DNA of 64,000 bases. Source: Labrenzia sp. PHM005. Lineage in GTDB: Bacteria; Pseudomonadota; Alphaproteobacteria; Rhizobiales; Stappiaceae. Below the pieces are notes generated by a model that was not told the DNA's origin, did no database searches, and saw nothing but the letters and a program-made list of their open reading frames with translations. The first letter of the stretch is position 1. The number at the start of each line of letters is the position of its first letter. Positions 8,245-15,960 of the stretch are shown in pieces. Made by a program: the position numbers and the translations under genes. Location of the stretch: assembly GCF_006517275.1 (NCBI RefSeq), contig NZ_CP041191.1, positions 5,141,001-5,205,000 of the forward strand, written 5' to 3'.

Positions 8245-9684
8245 ATGCAGAAGAACCTCTATTCCGGCCACACGCTGCGCCAGATCCGCGCGGACACCGG
8301 TCTCTCGCAAGTAGAATTTGCAAAAAAGCTCGGGCTTTCAACGCCCTATATCAACCAGATCGAAAACAACAACCGGCCCATCACGGCCTCGGTTCTGCTC
8401 GCCATTCACCGGATTTTCGGCACGGATCTGGCAGCCTTCGAAGACAATGATCTCGATCGCATGACCCAGGATCTGGAGGAGATTTTCACAGATACCCGGT
8501 TTCACGGCACAAGAATTAGCAAGCAGGATCTGCACGAGCTTGTCACCCGCGCACCGGAAGCGGCCAAAGCCATCATGGACATGTACGGCACCATGCGCGC
8601 TTATCATGAAAAGGACGCCGGCGAAGACGATCTTCTGCAAATGAACGCCTCTGACGATGGCACCGGCAGCATCGCCAAGTCGGCCTATGAGGAAGTTCGA
8701 GACTATTTTCATTATCAGGACAATTACGTCGATGCGATCGACCGGGCCGCTGAACAACTGGCCCACAAGATCAACCTGACAGCGGATACACCGAAACTGA
8801 CTGCTCTCACAGATTGGCTCTTTGAGACGTATGACATCACTGTTGAGCAGCATGGTGCGGAAGACGCGGCGCTGATCCGGCACAGTGAATTTGACCGCCG
8901 TATCTCTATTCACCGCGCCGTGCCGGACAGTTCAAAATCATTCCTGCTGGGCACGGTTATTGCCGAACTCCATGCCAAGGATATGCTGACATCAGAAGTT
9001 AAAGCCGCCCGCTTCCGGACCCAGTCGGCCGACAGCATTGCCCGGCTCGCTTTGCGCAATTACTTCGCCGGATCGCTGCTGTTGCCTTATGACGCTTTTC
9101 TGGACGCAGCGTCTGCCTGCCGCCATGACACCCAGCGCCTGTCGCACCAGATGGACGCCAGCATCGAGCAGATCTGCCACCGGTTGTCGACCTTGCAACG
9201 CAGTGGCTCCAAAGGAATTCCGTTTTATTTCGTCAAGATCGACAGGGCCGGAAATGTCGTCAAACGGCACAGCGCGACGCGGTTTCAATTCGCGCGTTTT
9301 GGCGGTTCTTGTCCGCGCTGGAACGTGCATCAGGCGTTTGAACAAACGACCGACAAGTTTATTTCGCAGATCGCCCAAATGCCGGACGGTGTCAAATACC
9401 TATGCGTGGCAACGAGTGTCACCAAACACACCGCCGATTACAAAACCCAGGCCCGCCGTTATGCCCTTGGATTTGGCTGCGAAGCGCAATATGCCGATGC
9501 GATTGTATATGCAGATGGCCTGGCGATGGACGAACGGTCTGTTCCCGAACCCTTGGGGGTCAACTGCCGGATTTGCCCGCGCGACAATTGCGATCAACGC
9601 GCCTTCCCGGCAATCAACACTACTCCCTTCATCGACAGCCGCGAGCGCGGCGTTGTGCCCTATCAGGCGAAGGCTGCGCGGTAG
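8245..9684 (+). CDS. ScfR-like XRE regulator with ImmA/IrrE-type and DUF2083 domains
   Basis: 479 residues in three parts. An XRE helix-turn-helix fills residues 5-65 (LRQIRADTGLSQVEFAKKLGLS split across two helices, SxPYINQIENN). A middle M78/ImmA-like segment follows (LALRNYFAGSLLLPYDAFL) in which the HEXXH zinc motif is not intact. A C-terminal DUF2083 domain carries a Cys cluster CRICPRDNC. This is the RamB/ScfR/PrpC-regulator family, which senses short-chain acyl-CoA and controls glyoxylate or methylcitrate pathways. No such pathway gene lies next to it here, so its regulon is elsewhere. Confidence 0.88.
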   Translation: MQKNLYSGHTLRQIRADTGLSQVEFAKKLGLSTPYINQIENNNRPITASVLLAIHRIFGTDLAAFEDNDLDRMTQDLEEIFTDTRFHGTRISKQDLHELVTRAPEAAKAIMDMYGTMRAYHEKDAGEDDLLQMNASDDGTGSIAKSAYEEVRDYFHYQDNYVDAIDRAAEQLAHKINLTADTPKLTALTDWLFETYDITVEQHGAEDAALIRHSEFDRRISIHRAVPDSSKSFLLGTVIAELHAKDMLTSEVKAARFRTQSADSIARLALRNYFAGSLLLPYDAFLDAASACRHDTQRLSHQMDASIEQICHRLSTLQRSGSKGIPFYFVKIDRAGNVVKRHSATRFQFARFGGSCPRWNVHQAFEQTTDKFISQIAQMPDGVKYLCVATSVTKHTADYKTQARRYALGFGCEAQYADAIVYADGLAMDERSVPEPLGVNCRICPRDNCDQRAFPAINTTPFIDSRERGVVPYQAKAAR

Positions 9685-9720
9685 GCTTTCTCTCCCAGCG
9701 GAAAAGGCCGCCTGTCCTGT

Positions 9721-9747
9721 GCGGTCCCGGATTTGATCCGGGACCGC
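9721..9747. repeat. REP-like palindrome, copy A (also probable terminator)
   Basis: A perfect 12-bp inverted repeat, GCGGTCCCGGAT-TTG-ATCCGGGACCGC, follows the ScfR-like gene. The TTGA/TCAAG-centred loop and G/C-rich stem match five other intergenic palindromes in the window. It is placed to end transcription from the left. Confidence 0.7.
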
Positions 9748-9807
9748 TTGAATTCGAGATCGGCCCAGGGCCCGGACCGGATTGCCCAATGCTGATTACA
9801 CATCCTT

Positions 9808-10014
9808 TTAGGACGTGGAAGCGCCTTGAAGACCCGCCGCCTCCAGCAACGCTTTCAGATCCTCCGGATCGCCAATGCGATTGGCCATCAGGAGAATAAG
9901 ACGGGCGTTGAACGCATCGCTTTCCGCTTTGCTGAGGCCTTCGTGAGCCGCCAGAAGATCGGCGTAGAAATCATCTGGGTGGCGGAGCTGCGCCTTGGTT
10001 ACTGTCTGCGCCAT
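9808..10014 (-). CDS. DUF2783 domain protein
   Basis: A 68-residue protein (start MAQTVTKAQL) matching the small DUF2783 proteins that often follow FAD-dependent aromatic monooxygenase genes. The ATG (10014-10012) overlaps the stop of the monooxygenase gene as TAATG. Most of it is predicted helical (DDFYADLLAAHEGL, FNARLILLMANRIGD). It is probably a small accessory or stabilising partner of the monooxygenase; the actual role is unknown. Confidence 0.8.
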   Translation of the reverse strand: MAQTVTKAQLRHPDDFYADLLAAHEGLSKAESDAFNARLILLMANRIGDPEDLKALLEAAGLQGASTS

Positions 10015-11630
10015 TAGGCCGCCTCCCCTTTGCCGATGGCCCGGTTGAGGGCGATTTCTATTTGGGTCCAATCAAGTTCCGTCCAGCGGGCTGCGACATG
10101 CTGATCGGGCCGCATCAGGTAAACGGCAACTTTGGCTTCTCCAAGGTACCGGTCACGTAAATCCGCACCGATTGCTCCCGCCGGAACGCAAATACTATCA
10201 ACCGGAATACCGGCAATTTCGGAGTGGTCAGGAACATCCACGCCCAGCGCCAGAAGCTTGAAGCCGCCGTTGAGCTTTTTCAAAAGCCAATCTTCGCCAA
10301 GCGGCGCATCAGCAGCCGGACTGCCCGGGCGTGTTCGCGCCGGCAAGCCGTCGACATCGTCGCTGTTCAACGGTGACGTTTCATAGACGCACGGCACGGA
10401 CAGGCGCCCAGAGTTCACCAGTGGGCGGGCAAACTCATAGCCTTCCGAAAGATCCAGAACCGCGTCACGGAAAATCCGGCTCATCTCGGATTTCGGCGTA
10501 ATGAAATCGGTCGAGCGGGAGCTTTGCAGAATGTTTTCATCCGCCGCCCACTCGCGCTCCAGGCCATAACTGTCCAGCAAGCTGTCGGGCGCCTTGCCAT
10601 CCAGAACCAGTTTCAGTTTCCAGCCGAGATTGTCCGTGTCCTGGAAGCCGGAGTTGGCCCCACGCGCGCCGAACGGAGACACTTGGTGGGCCGCATCACC
10701 TGCAAAGATCACCCGGCCATGGCGGAATTTCTCCATGCGGCGGCACTGGAAGGTGTAGATCGACACCCATTCCAGATCGAAGTCTACGTCATCGCCCAGC
10801 ATCTGTTTGAGACGCGGGATAACGTTTTCCGGTTTCTTTTCTTCTTCCTTGTCGATGTCCCAGCCGAGCTGCAGATCAATCCGCCAAACCCCGTCCGGCT
10901 GCTTGTGAAGAAGGGCGGACTGGTCCTTGTTGAAGGGTGGGTCGAACCAGAACCAGCGTTCGGTCGGAAAATCAGCTTTCATGATCACATCTGCAATCAG
11001 GAAATTGTCTTCAAACACCCGGCCAACGAAATCCAGATCCAGCATCCGTCGGGACGGCGACCCAGCGCCGTCACAGGCGATCAGCCATTCGGCTTCCAAA
11101 CGATAGGCACCATCCTGGGTGTCGATAATCAGGGCCGTGTGACCAGCTTTCTGCTCCAGCGAGGCAACTTTATTGCCGCCGCGGATTTCAACCGGTTTTC
11201 CTTCAAGCTGCAGCGCCCGCAGCCGCTCGACCAGATAAAGCTCGCAATAATATTGCTGCAGGTTGATGAATGCCGGACGCTGGTGGCCGTCTTCCGGCAG
11301 AAGATCAAAATTGTAGACCTGCCGGTCGCCAAAAAAGACCCGGCCATGGCTCCAGACAACGCCCTTGTTGACCATCTCTTCGCCGCAGCCATACCGGTCG
11401 AGGATTTCCAGGGACCGTTTGGAAAAACAGATTGCTCGGGACCCGACGCTAACCTTGTCGTTGTCATCCAGAACAACAACAGGCACATCCTGCTGTGCGA
11501 GATCGATGGCCATGGCAAGGCCGATCGGGCCCGCGCCAATCACCACCACCGGATGACGGACAGGGCTTGACGCATCCTGATCCGGCGACCGCTTGTAAGG
11601 GTACAGCGGCGCTTCAAACAATTTGGTCAC
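10014..11630 (-). CDS. FAD-dependent aromatic monooxygenase (MhpA-like)
   Basis: 538 residues of the PF01494 flavoprotein hydroxylase family. It has an N-terminal FAD motif (VVIGAGPIGLAMA), the Asp-Gly region around LIACDGAGSPSR, and the GDAAHQVSPFGARG flavin-binding motif. Size and layout match 3-(3-hydroxyphenyl)propionate hydroxylase-like enzymes with a C-terminal thioredoxin-like region. It hydroxylates an aromatic ring with NAD(P)H and O2. It sits downstream of hmgA and a fumarylacetoacetase-family gene and could make a ring-cleavage substrate that enters via homogentisate. Translationally coupled to DUF2783. Confidence 0.88.
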   Translation of the reverse strand: MTKLFEAPLYPYKRSPDQDASSPVRHPVVVIGAGPIGLAMAIDLAQQDVPVVVLDDNDKVSVGSRAICFSKRSLEILDRYGCGEEMVNKGVVWSHGRVFFGDRQVYNFDLLPEDGHQRPAFINLQQYYCELYLVERLRALQLEGKPVEIRGGNKVASLEQKAGHTALIIDTQDGAYRLEAEWLIACDGAGSPSRRMLDLDFVGRVFEDNFLIADVIMKADFPTERWFWFDPPFNKDQSALLHKQPDGVWRIDLQLGWDIDKEEEKKPENVIPRLKQMLGDDVDFDLEWVSIYTFQCRRMEKFRHGRVIFAGDAAHQVSPFGARGANSGFQDTDNLGWKLKLVLDGKAPDSLLDSYGLEREWAADENILQSSRSTDFITPKSEMSRIFRDAVLDLSEGYEFARPLVNSGRLSVPCVYETSPLNSDDVDGLPARTRPGSPAADAPLGEDWLLKKLNGGFKLLALGVDVPDHSEIAGIPVDSICVPAGAIGADLRDRYLGEAKVAVYLMRPDQHVAARWTELDWTQIEIALNRAIGKGEAA

Positions 11631-11727
11631 AGGTTCTCCTCCCTGCCGGGAATTTCTAATTTCTTGGCCTTATGGAGCCATGTCTGGCTACGGACCGGTT
11701 ATAGAAACTCAGTTCTCGAAAAGGCCT

Positions 11728-11781
11728 CCCCGGCCTTGAGCCGGGGTCTTGATGCGTCTGGTCCCGCCTCAAGGCCGGGAC
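11728..11781. repeat. REP-like palindrome, copy B
   Basis: Two neighbouring inverted repeats: CCCCGGC-cttga-GCCGGGG (11728-11746) and GTCCCG...CGGGAC around CCTCAAGG (11761-11781). They occupy the gap between the second MBL gene and the FAD monooxygenase gene. Confidence 0.7.
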
Positions 11782-11805
11782 AGCAGAAATGACAGGCTGG
11801 GTCAA

Positions 11806-12765
11806 TTATCCCTGCAAGTCCGCCCACATCTTGGCATCGCGTTCTGCGGTCCAGATGCGCGGTGTATCGATGCCGAGCGCCTCGTCGTATGCACGGGCCA
11901 CGTTGAACGGCAGGCAGTGCTCGTAGATCGCATAGTCCTTGAACTTCGGATCACACTCGGCGCGGCAGGCATCCCAGGCGTCTTTCAGCGATCCGCCGCC
12001 CTGGGCCACCCGGGCCACTGGTTTATACGTCGAGGTGACAAAGTCTGCCGTGCTGGTCAGCGCCTTGCCGACCATCTCCTTTCCGACCAGCGCATCGCCG
12101 CGCCCCGGTGCAATGGCTTCCACGTCATAGGCACGGATCGCTTCGAGCGTTGTTGGCCAGTCGTTGAAGTGGCCGTCGCCGCAATAACACGCCGAATGGT
12201 ATTCAACGATGTCACCGGTGAACATGACATTCTCGTCCGGCACATGGATGACGATGTCCCCCGCTGTGTGGGCGCGGCCAAGGAACCTGAGATCCACGCG
12301 GCGCTTGCCGAGATAAACGGTCATGCGGTCGTTGAAAGTGGTTGTCGGCCAGGTCAGCGGCGGGATTTTGCTGACGTCATCATAGCCCATGAACAGACGC
12401 GGGAAACGCATGAACTCGGACTCGCGGTCTTCCGCGCCGCGTTCCACAACCATGGAACGGGCCTTCTGGCTCATGATGATGTTCGGTGCCTGATAGGCGG
12501 CTGCGCCCAGCACGCGGACCGCATGATAATGCGTCAGCACCAAATGGCTGATCGGCTTATCGGTCACCGAGCGGACCTTTTCGATCACCTTATTGGCAAG
12601 TGCCGGGGTCGCTTGCGCCTCGACGATCATCACACTGTCGTCGCCGATGATCACACCGGTGTTCGGATCACCTTCCGCAGTAAAAGCCCAAAGATCTTTG
12701 CCAACTTCAGTGAAGGAGATCTTTTTTTCTTCCATGTCGCCAACAGAAGCGAATTGCTTGCTCAT
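11806..12765 (-). CDS. MBL-fold metallo-hydrolase with altered metal motif
   Basis: 319 residues from ATG 12765, which follows AAGGAACACACGCTC. An upstream in-frame extension overlaps the beta-lactamase gene and is rejected. The fold is recognisable: a first strand pair (GVIIGDDSVMIVEAQ), then LTHYHAVRVLGA where the usual HxHxDH would be, RAHTAGDIVIH, FTGDIVEYHS, and a late PGRGDAL. The Asp and third His of the first motif are replaced (HYHAVR). A noncanonical metal site or changed activity is likely. It is 20 bases after the class D beta-lactamase gene in the homogentisate run; substrate unknown. Confidence 0.85.
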   Translation of the reverse strand: MSKQFASVGDMEEKKISFTEVGKDLWAFTAEGDPNTGVIIGDDSVMIVEAQATPALANKVIEKVRSVTDKPISHLVLTHYHAVRVLGAAAYQAPNIIMSQKARSMVVERGAEDRESEFMRFPRLFMGYDDVSKIPPLTWPTTTFNDRMTVYLGKRRVDLRFLGRAHTAGDIVIHVPDENVMFTGDIVEYHSACYCGDGHFNDWPTTLEAIRAYDVEAIAPGRGDALVGKEMVGKALTSTADFVTSTYKPVARVAQGGGSLKDAWDACRAECDPKFKDYAIYEHCLPFNVARAYDEALGIDTPRIWTAERDAKMWADLQG

Positions 12766-12784
12766 GAGCGTGTGTTCCTTAAGA

Positions 12785-13657
12785 TTATTTTGAAGGGGTC
12801 CAGCCGTCCGGGAGTGCACCGATGTCTTGAAGTGCTTGTTCCGAAAACTCTTGGCGGAAGGATTTGATCGCTCCGTAATTTGGAGCGGTTGTGTAAAACG
12901 CAAAGACCGTGTCCTTGGCGCCCGGGCCATCGACCCAGCCGACGAACCAGCCTTCCAACGTGCCTTTTGACGGGCCAGAGGCGATGCGCCCTGCCCCGGT
13001 CTTGGCATGCAGTGTGTAGCCGGTTTGCGTGCCTAAGTTGGACGCATTTTCAAGTGCAGCGAGAGAACCGGCATTGATCTCGATTTCGCCCTTACGGAGA
13101 GCGAAGAGAAAACCGACCTGTTCACGCAGGCTGATAGTCAGGCTGTCACCGCCCAGCCAAAAGTCATTGCTGGCGGCCGGAACGGTTTGATTGCCATAGG
13201 AAAACCGCGCCAGATAATCCTTGTACCGGTCCGTGCCGACATCTGCTGCAACATCCTTGAAATACCAGACAACGGAAAACTTGAACGCGCTGTCGAGCGT
13301 GTGATCCCGTTTCCAGATCTTCGGCCAGAAGCTCAAGGGCGGGTGTTTTTTCTTATCCCATTGACGCGTCGCCGCTGCATTTGCGGCAACACCGCTTTCA
13401 AGGGCGATCAGGTAATTGGGGATCTTGAACGTCGACCAAGGTGCATGTCGGGTATCGATGTCTTCTTCGCCGTAGCGATAGGTTTTGCCCGTCTCAAGAT
13501 CGAGCGCATAGAAGCCAACGGAGCGGCCTTCGCTCAACGTCTTCAGTTTGTCTGAGGCGATCAGCTGGGTGCCATCGGCTTTGACCACCTGGTCAAGGCC
13601 AAGCATCAGAAGTGCGGCGGTCAAAATTATCGAGAGACTTTTCAGTGTTCCCTCCAT
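12785..13657 (-). CDS. Class D (OXA-type) beta-lactamase family protein
   Basis: 290 residues with a signal peptide (ends near KADG). All class D active-site elements are visible: S75-T-F-K78 nucleophile motif, S128-V-V, Y154-G-N, K219-T-G and the WFVGW segment near 237-241. The expected preceding Trp (PWSTFK) is there, and Lys78 is the residue that is carboxylated in OXA enzymes. It should be a secreted penicillin-binding serine hydrolase or BlaR-type homologue without a sensor domain. Whether it gives resistance cannot be judged from sequence. It is embedded in an aromatic catabolic run between REP-like palindromes. Confidence 0.9.
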   Translation of the reverse strand: MEGTLKSLSIILTAALLMLGLDQVVKADGTQLIASDKLKTLSEGRSVGFYALDLETGKTYRYGEEDIDTRHAPWSTFKIPNYLIALESGVAANAAATRQWDKKKHPPLSFWPKIWKRDHTLDSAFKFSVVWYFKDVAADVGTDRYKDYLARFSYGNQTVPAASNDFWLGGDSLTISLREQVGFLFALRKGEIEINAGSLAALENASNLGTQTGYTLHAKTGAGRIASGPSKGTLEGWFVGWVDGPGAKDTVFAFYTTAPNYGAIKSFRQEFSEQALQDIGALPDGWTPSK

Positions 13658-13673
13658 GGCCTCACCTTTCCTT

Positions 13674-13785
13674 CGTCATTGCCGGACTTGATCCGGCAAT
13701 CCAATCCGTAACCGAGCCACAAGAACAGTTCCTGGATTTGGCAGGTGAAACGGCCTGGATACCCGGGTCAAGCCCGGGCATGACG
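13674..13785. repeat. REP-like element, copy C
   Basis: A two-stem intergenic element bounded by CGTCAT and ATGACG. Its stems are GCCGGA-cttga-TCCGGC (13681-13697) and CCCGGG-tcaag-CCCGGG (about 13762-13778). It lies between the fumarylacetoacetase-family gene and the class D beta-lactamase gene. Copy F has the same ends and the same first stem. Confidence 0.8.
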
Positions 13786-13815
13786 GCGATGTTGGGAACA
13801 AAGAACCTCACCCGT

Positions 13816-14823
13816 TCACACCTTCACGACCGTCTGTTCGATCGCGCCGAAGATGGAGTGGTTGTCAGAATCCATCATCTCGATGCGCACCACGTCTCCG
13901 AACTTCAAGAACGGCGTTTTGGCTTCGCCCTGTTCAATCGTCTCGATCATGCGCAACTCGGCAATGCAGGAATAACCAGCCCCGCCATCGGCGAGCGACT
14001 TGCCCGGCCCGCCATCCAGCTTGTTGGAGACCGTTCCAGACCCGATCACCGTCCCGGCCGAAAGCGCCCGCGTGCGCGCGGCATGGGCGATCAGCCGGCC
14101 GAAATCGAAGGTCATATCTATGCCGCCTTCGGCCCGGCCGAAGGGCTGATCATTGAGGTCGACATGGAGCGGCAGATGCAGTTTGCCGTCTTTCCAGGCA
14201 TCGCCCAGCGCATCCGGCGTAACAGCAACCGGCGAAAAGGCCGAGGAAGGTTTGGACTGGAAGAAGCCAAAGCCCTTGGCGAGCTCGCCTGGGATAAGTC
14301 CACGCAGAGACACGTCGTTGACCAGGACAATCAGCCGGACATAGGCCAATGCGTCTTCCGCACTAACGCCCATGGGCACATCGCCGGTGATGACGGCAAT
14401 CTCGCCTTCCATGTCGATGCCAAAGGCCTCGTCCGGCATCTTGATCGGATCGCGCGGAGCGATGAAGGTATCCGATCCGCCCTGATACATCAACGGATCG
14501 GTCCAAAAGGTGTCCGGCATGGTCGCACCGCGGGCTTTGCGTACCAGTTCAACATGGTTCACGTAGGCCGAACCGTCCGCCCACTGATAGGCGCGCGGCA
14601 AAGGCGACAAGGCATCGTGCTCATGAAAACGGATTGTCGGCACGGCATCATGAGAGAGGCTTTCCGCCAGGAGTTCCAGTTTCGGCGCGACACGCTCCCA
14701 ATCATCAAGCGCCGCTTGGAGGGTTGGCGCGATATGGCTGGCATCAGTGCAATAGGTCAGTCGCTCGTTGACCACCACCAATTTGCCGTCTCGGCTGCCG
14801 TTCTTCAGACTTGCCAGTTTCAT
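13816..14823 (-). CDS. Fumarylacetoacetate hydrolase family protein
   Basis: 335 residues with the FAH-family metal-binding stretch (GIDMEGEIAVITGDVP) in the middle, the GFGFFQSKPSSAF segment, and the C-terminal LDGGPGKSLADGG region. Upstream is GGGGAGAAACTTTC before the ATG. As a C-C hydrolase it would cleave fumarylacetoacetate (or maleylacetoacetate) to acetoacetate and fumarate, the last step of homogentisate degradation. It is downstream of hmgA. The length is shorter than the animal FAH (about 420) and typical of bacterial FAH-like hydrolases. Confidence 0.9.
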   Translation of the reverse strand: MKLASLKNGSRDGKLVVVNERLTYCTDASHIAPTLQAALDDWERVAPKLELLAESLSHDAVPTIRFHEHDALSPLPRAYQWADGSAYVNHVELVRKARGATMPDTFWTDPLMYQGGSDTFIAPRDPIKMPDEAFGIDMEGEIAVITGDVPMGVSAEDALAYVRLIVLVNDVSLRGLIPGELAKGFGFFQSKPSSAFSPVAVTPDALGDAWKDGKLHLPLHVDLNDQPFGRAEGGIDMTFDFGRLIAHAARTRALSAGTVIGSGTVSNKLDGGPGKSLADGGAGYSCIAELRMIETIEQGEAKTPFLKFGDVVRIEMMDSDNHSIFGAIEQTVVKV

Positions 14824-14841
14824 GAAAGTTTCTCCCCAAGC

Positions 14842-15711
14842 CTATTTTGTTATGACCAGCCCATCATGGCCGACAATCGTCTGCCCGGAAAAGCCATTTG
14901 CGGCGTCCAGCCACTCTTGTTTTTCGAAACCAGGAAGATCCGCCGGGATAAGGTGATTGAGCAGCAACGTTTTGGCCCCGGCCGCTGCCGCGATCTTCGC
15001 GGCATCCGGCGCCATGGTGTGGCTGTCGACCAAATGCTGGCGCAGGCGCTCGCCGTTGCCAGTGATTTCGACGATCTTATCGACGCCGCGTTCCAGCATG
15101 GCTTCATGCACCAGCACATCGCAATCCTTGGCGAACTCAGCCAGCGGCGGGAAATAGGCCGTATCTGCAGAAAAGACCACCGACCAATCGTCCGTGTCGA
15201 AACGCAAGGCAAAACAATCAACCACCGGCGGATGATCGACCCTCAGCGCGGCCGCCTTCAAGTCACCGTCTTGAAGCGGAACAGGGCCTTCCTGCAAGAG
15301 ATGGATCTGCACCAAGTCGCGCAAGTCCGGACGGCCTTCATCCTCGATCCTCAGATCAATGTCATAGCGCATGGAGGACAGAAACCCGTCCCAATAGTCA
15401 ATCAGATCCGTCGGGCCAACCACGCGGACCGTGTGCGCCAGGCCGCTTGTCCAGGCGGTGTGCAACAGGGGGCCAAGCTCCAGGACGTGGTCCGAATGCA
15501 TGTGCGTAATGAAGATGAGATCGAGCTCTTTCAAGGAAACGCCAGCATCAACCAGTCCGCGGGTCACCCCAAGACCGCAGTCGATCACGCAGCGGCGCCC
15601 GCCGATCTCAATCAGCGAACTTGTCGGCGATGGTCCACCTGGACGGATCGCCGGACCGCCTTTGGAACCGAGAATGACAAGACGGTCTTCCAAACGCTGT
15701 TCTGATGTCAT
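14842..15711 (-). CDS. MBL-fold metallo-hydrolase (RNase Z/PqsE-like shape)
   Basis: 289 residues from ATG 15711; a TTG at 15741 would add ten. It has an intact zinc motif HMHSDH (FITHMHSDHVLELGP), a second-metal Asp (VVFSADTAYF), a DxLVHEAM segment, and a C-terminal LLLNHLIP, the pattern of the arylsulfatase/RNase-Z-like MBL branch. It ends 19 bases before the fumarylacetoacetase-family ATG. No maleylacetoacetate isomerase gene is present between hmgA and FAH, so this hydrolase may act on a pathway lactone or thioester; that is speculation. Confidence 0.85.
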   Translation of the reverse strand: MTSEQRLEDRLVILGSKGGPAIRPGGPSPTSSLIEIGGRRCVIDCGLGVTRGLVDAGVSLKELDLIFITHMHSDHVLELGPLLHTAWTSGLAHTVRVVGPTDLIDYWDGFLSSMRYDIDLRIEDEGRPDLRDLVQIHLLQEGPVPLQDGDLKAAALRVDHPPVVDCFALRFDTDDWSVVFSADTAYFPPLAEFAKDCDVLVHEAMLERGVDKIVEITGNGERLRQHLVDSHTMAPDAAKIAAAAGAKTLLLNHLIPADLPGFEKQEWLDAANGFSGQTIVGHDGLVITK

Positions 15712-15787
15712 TTTCTCACTCTGTTCAACAAAGTCTGCCAATCAGCCAATTCCTGCAGATTAGCCCCTCATTCTGGCCGTAGGCCCG

Positions 15788-15808
15788 GCCTCTCCCGAAA
15801 GGAGAGGC
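15788..15808 (-). other. Intercistronic hairpin downstream of hmgA
   Basis: A perfect 8-bp inverted repeat GCCTCTCC-cgaaa-GGAGAGGC in the 249-base gap between hmgA and the next gene. It has no T-run on the minus strand, so it looks like an RNA-processing or stabilising hairpin rather than a full terminator. Confidence 0.45.
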
Positions 15809-15960
15809 ACTTTAGGAGCCAATAGACACCGAATTCACCCGAAGTGCTTGAAATATGTCAAACTTGCCTTTGGTTTCTGACTGGCAGGCTGTTTCAAAGC
15901 ACAATTCGCTCTCTCAAAGGGACAAGATTCGGGCGAGAGATCATAAACTCTAACAGCCGC

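Noticed and set aside
12766..13008. N-terminal extension of the second MBL gene
   Set aside because: The 81 extra codons overlap the beta-lactamase gene out of frame. ATG 12765 has a suitable ribosome binding site.
13612..15705. A 697-codon plus-strand ORF
   Set aside because: It is antisense to three convincing genes (class D beta-lactamase end, FAH-family and MBL hydrolase) and its translation has no family resemblance. High-GC codon use on the minus strand explains it.
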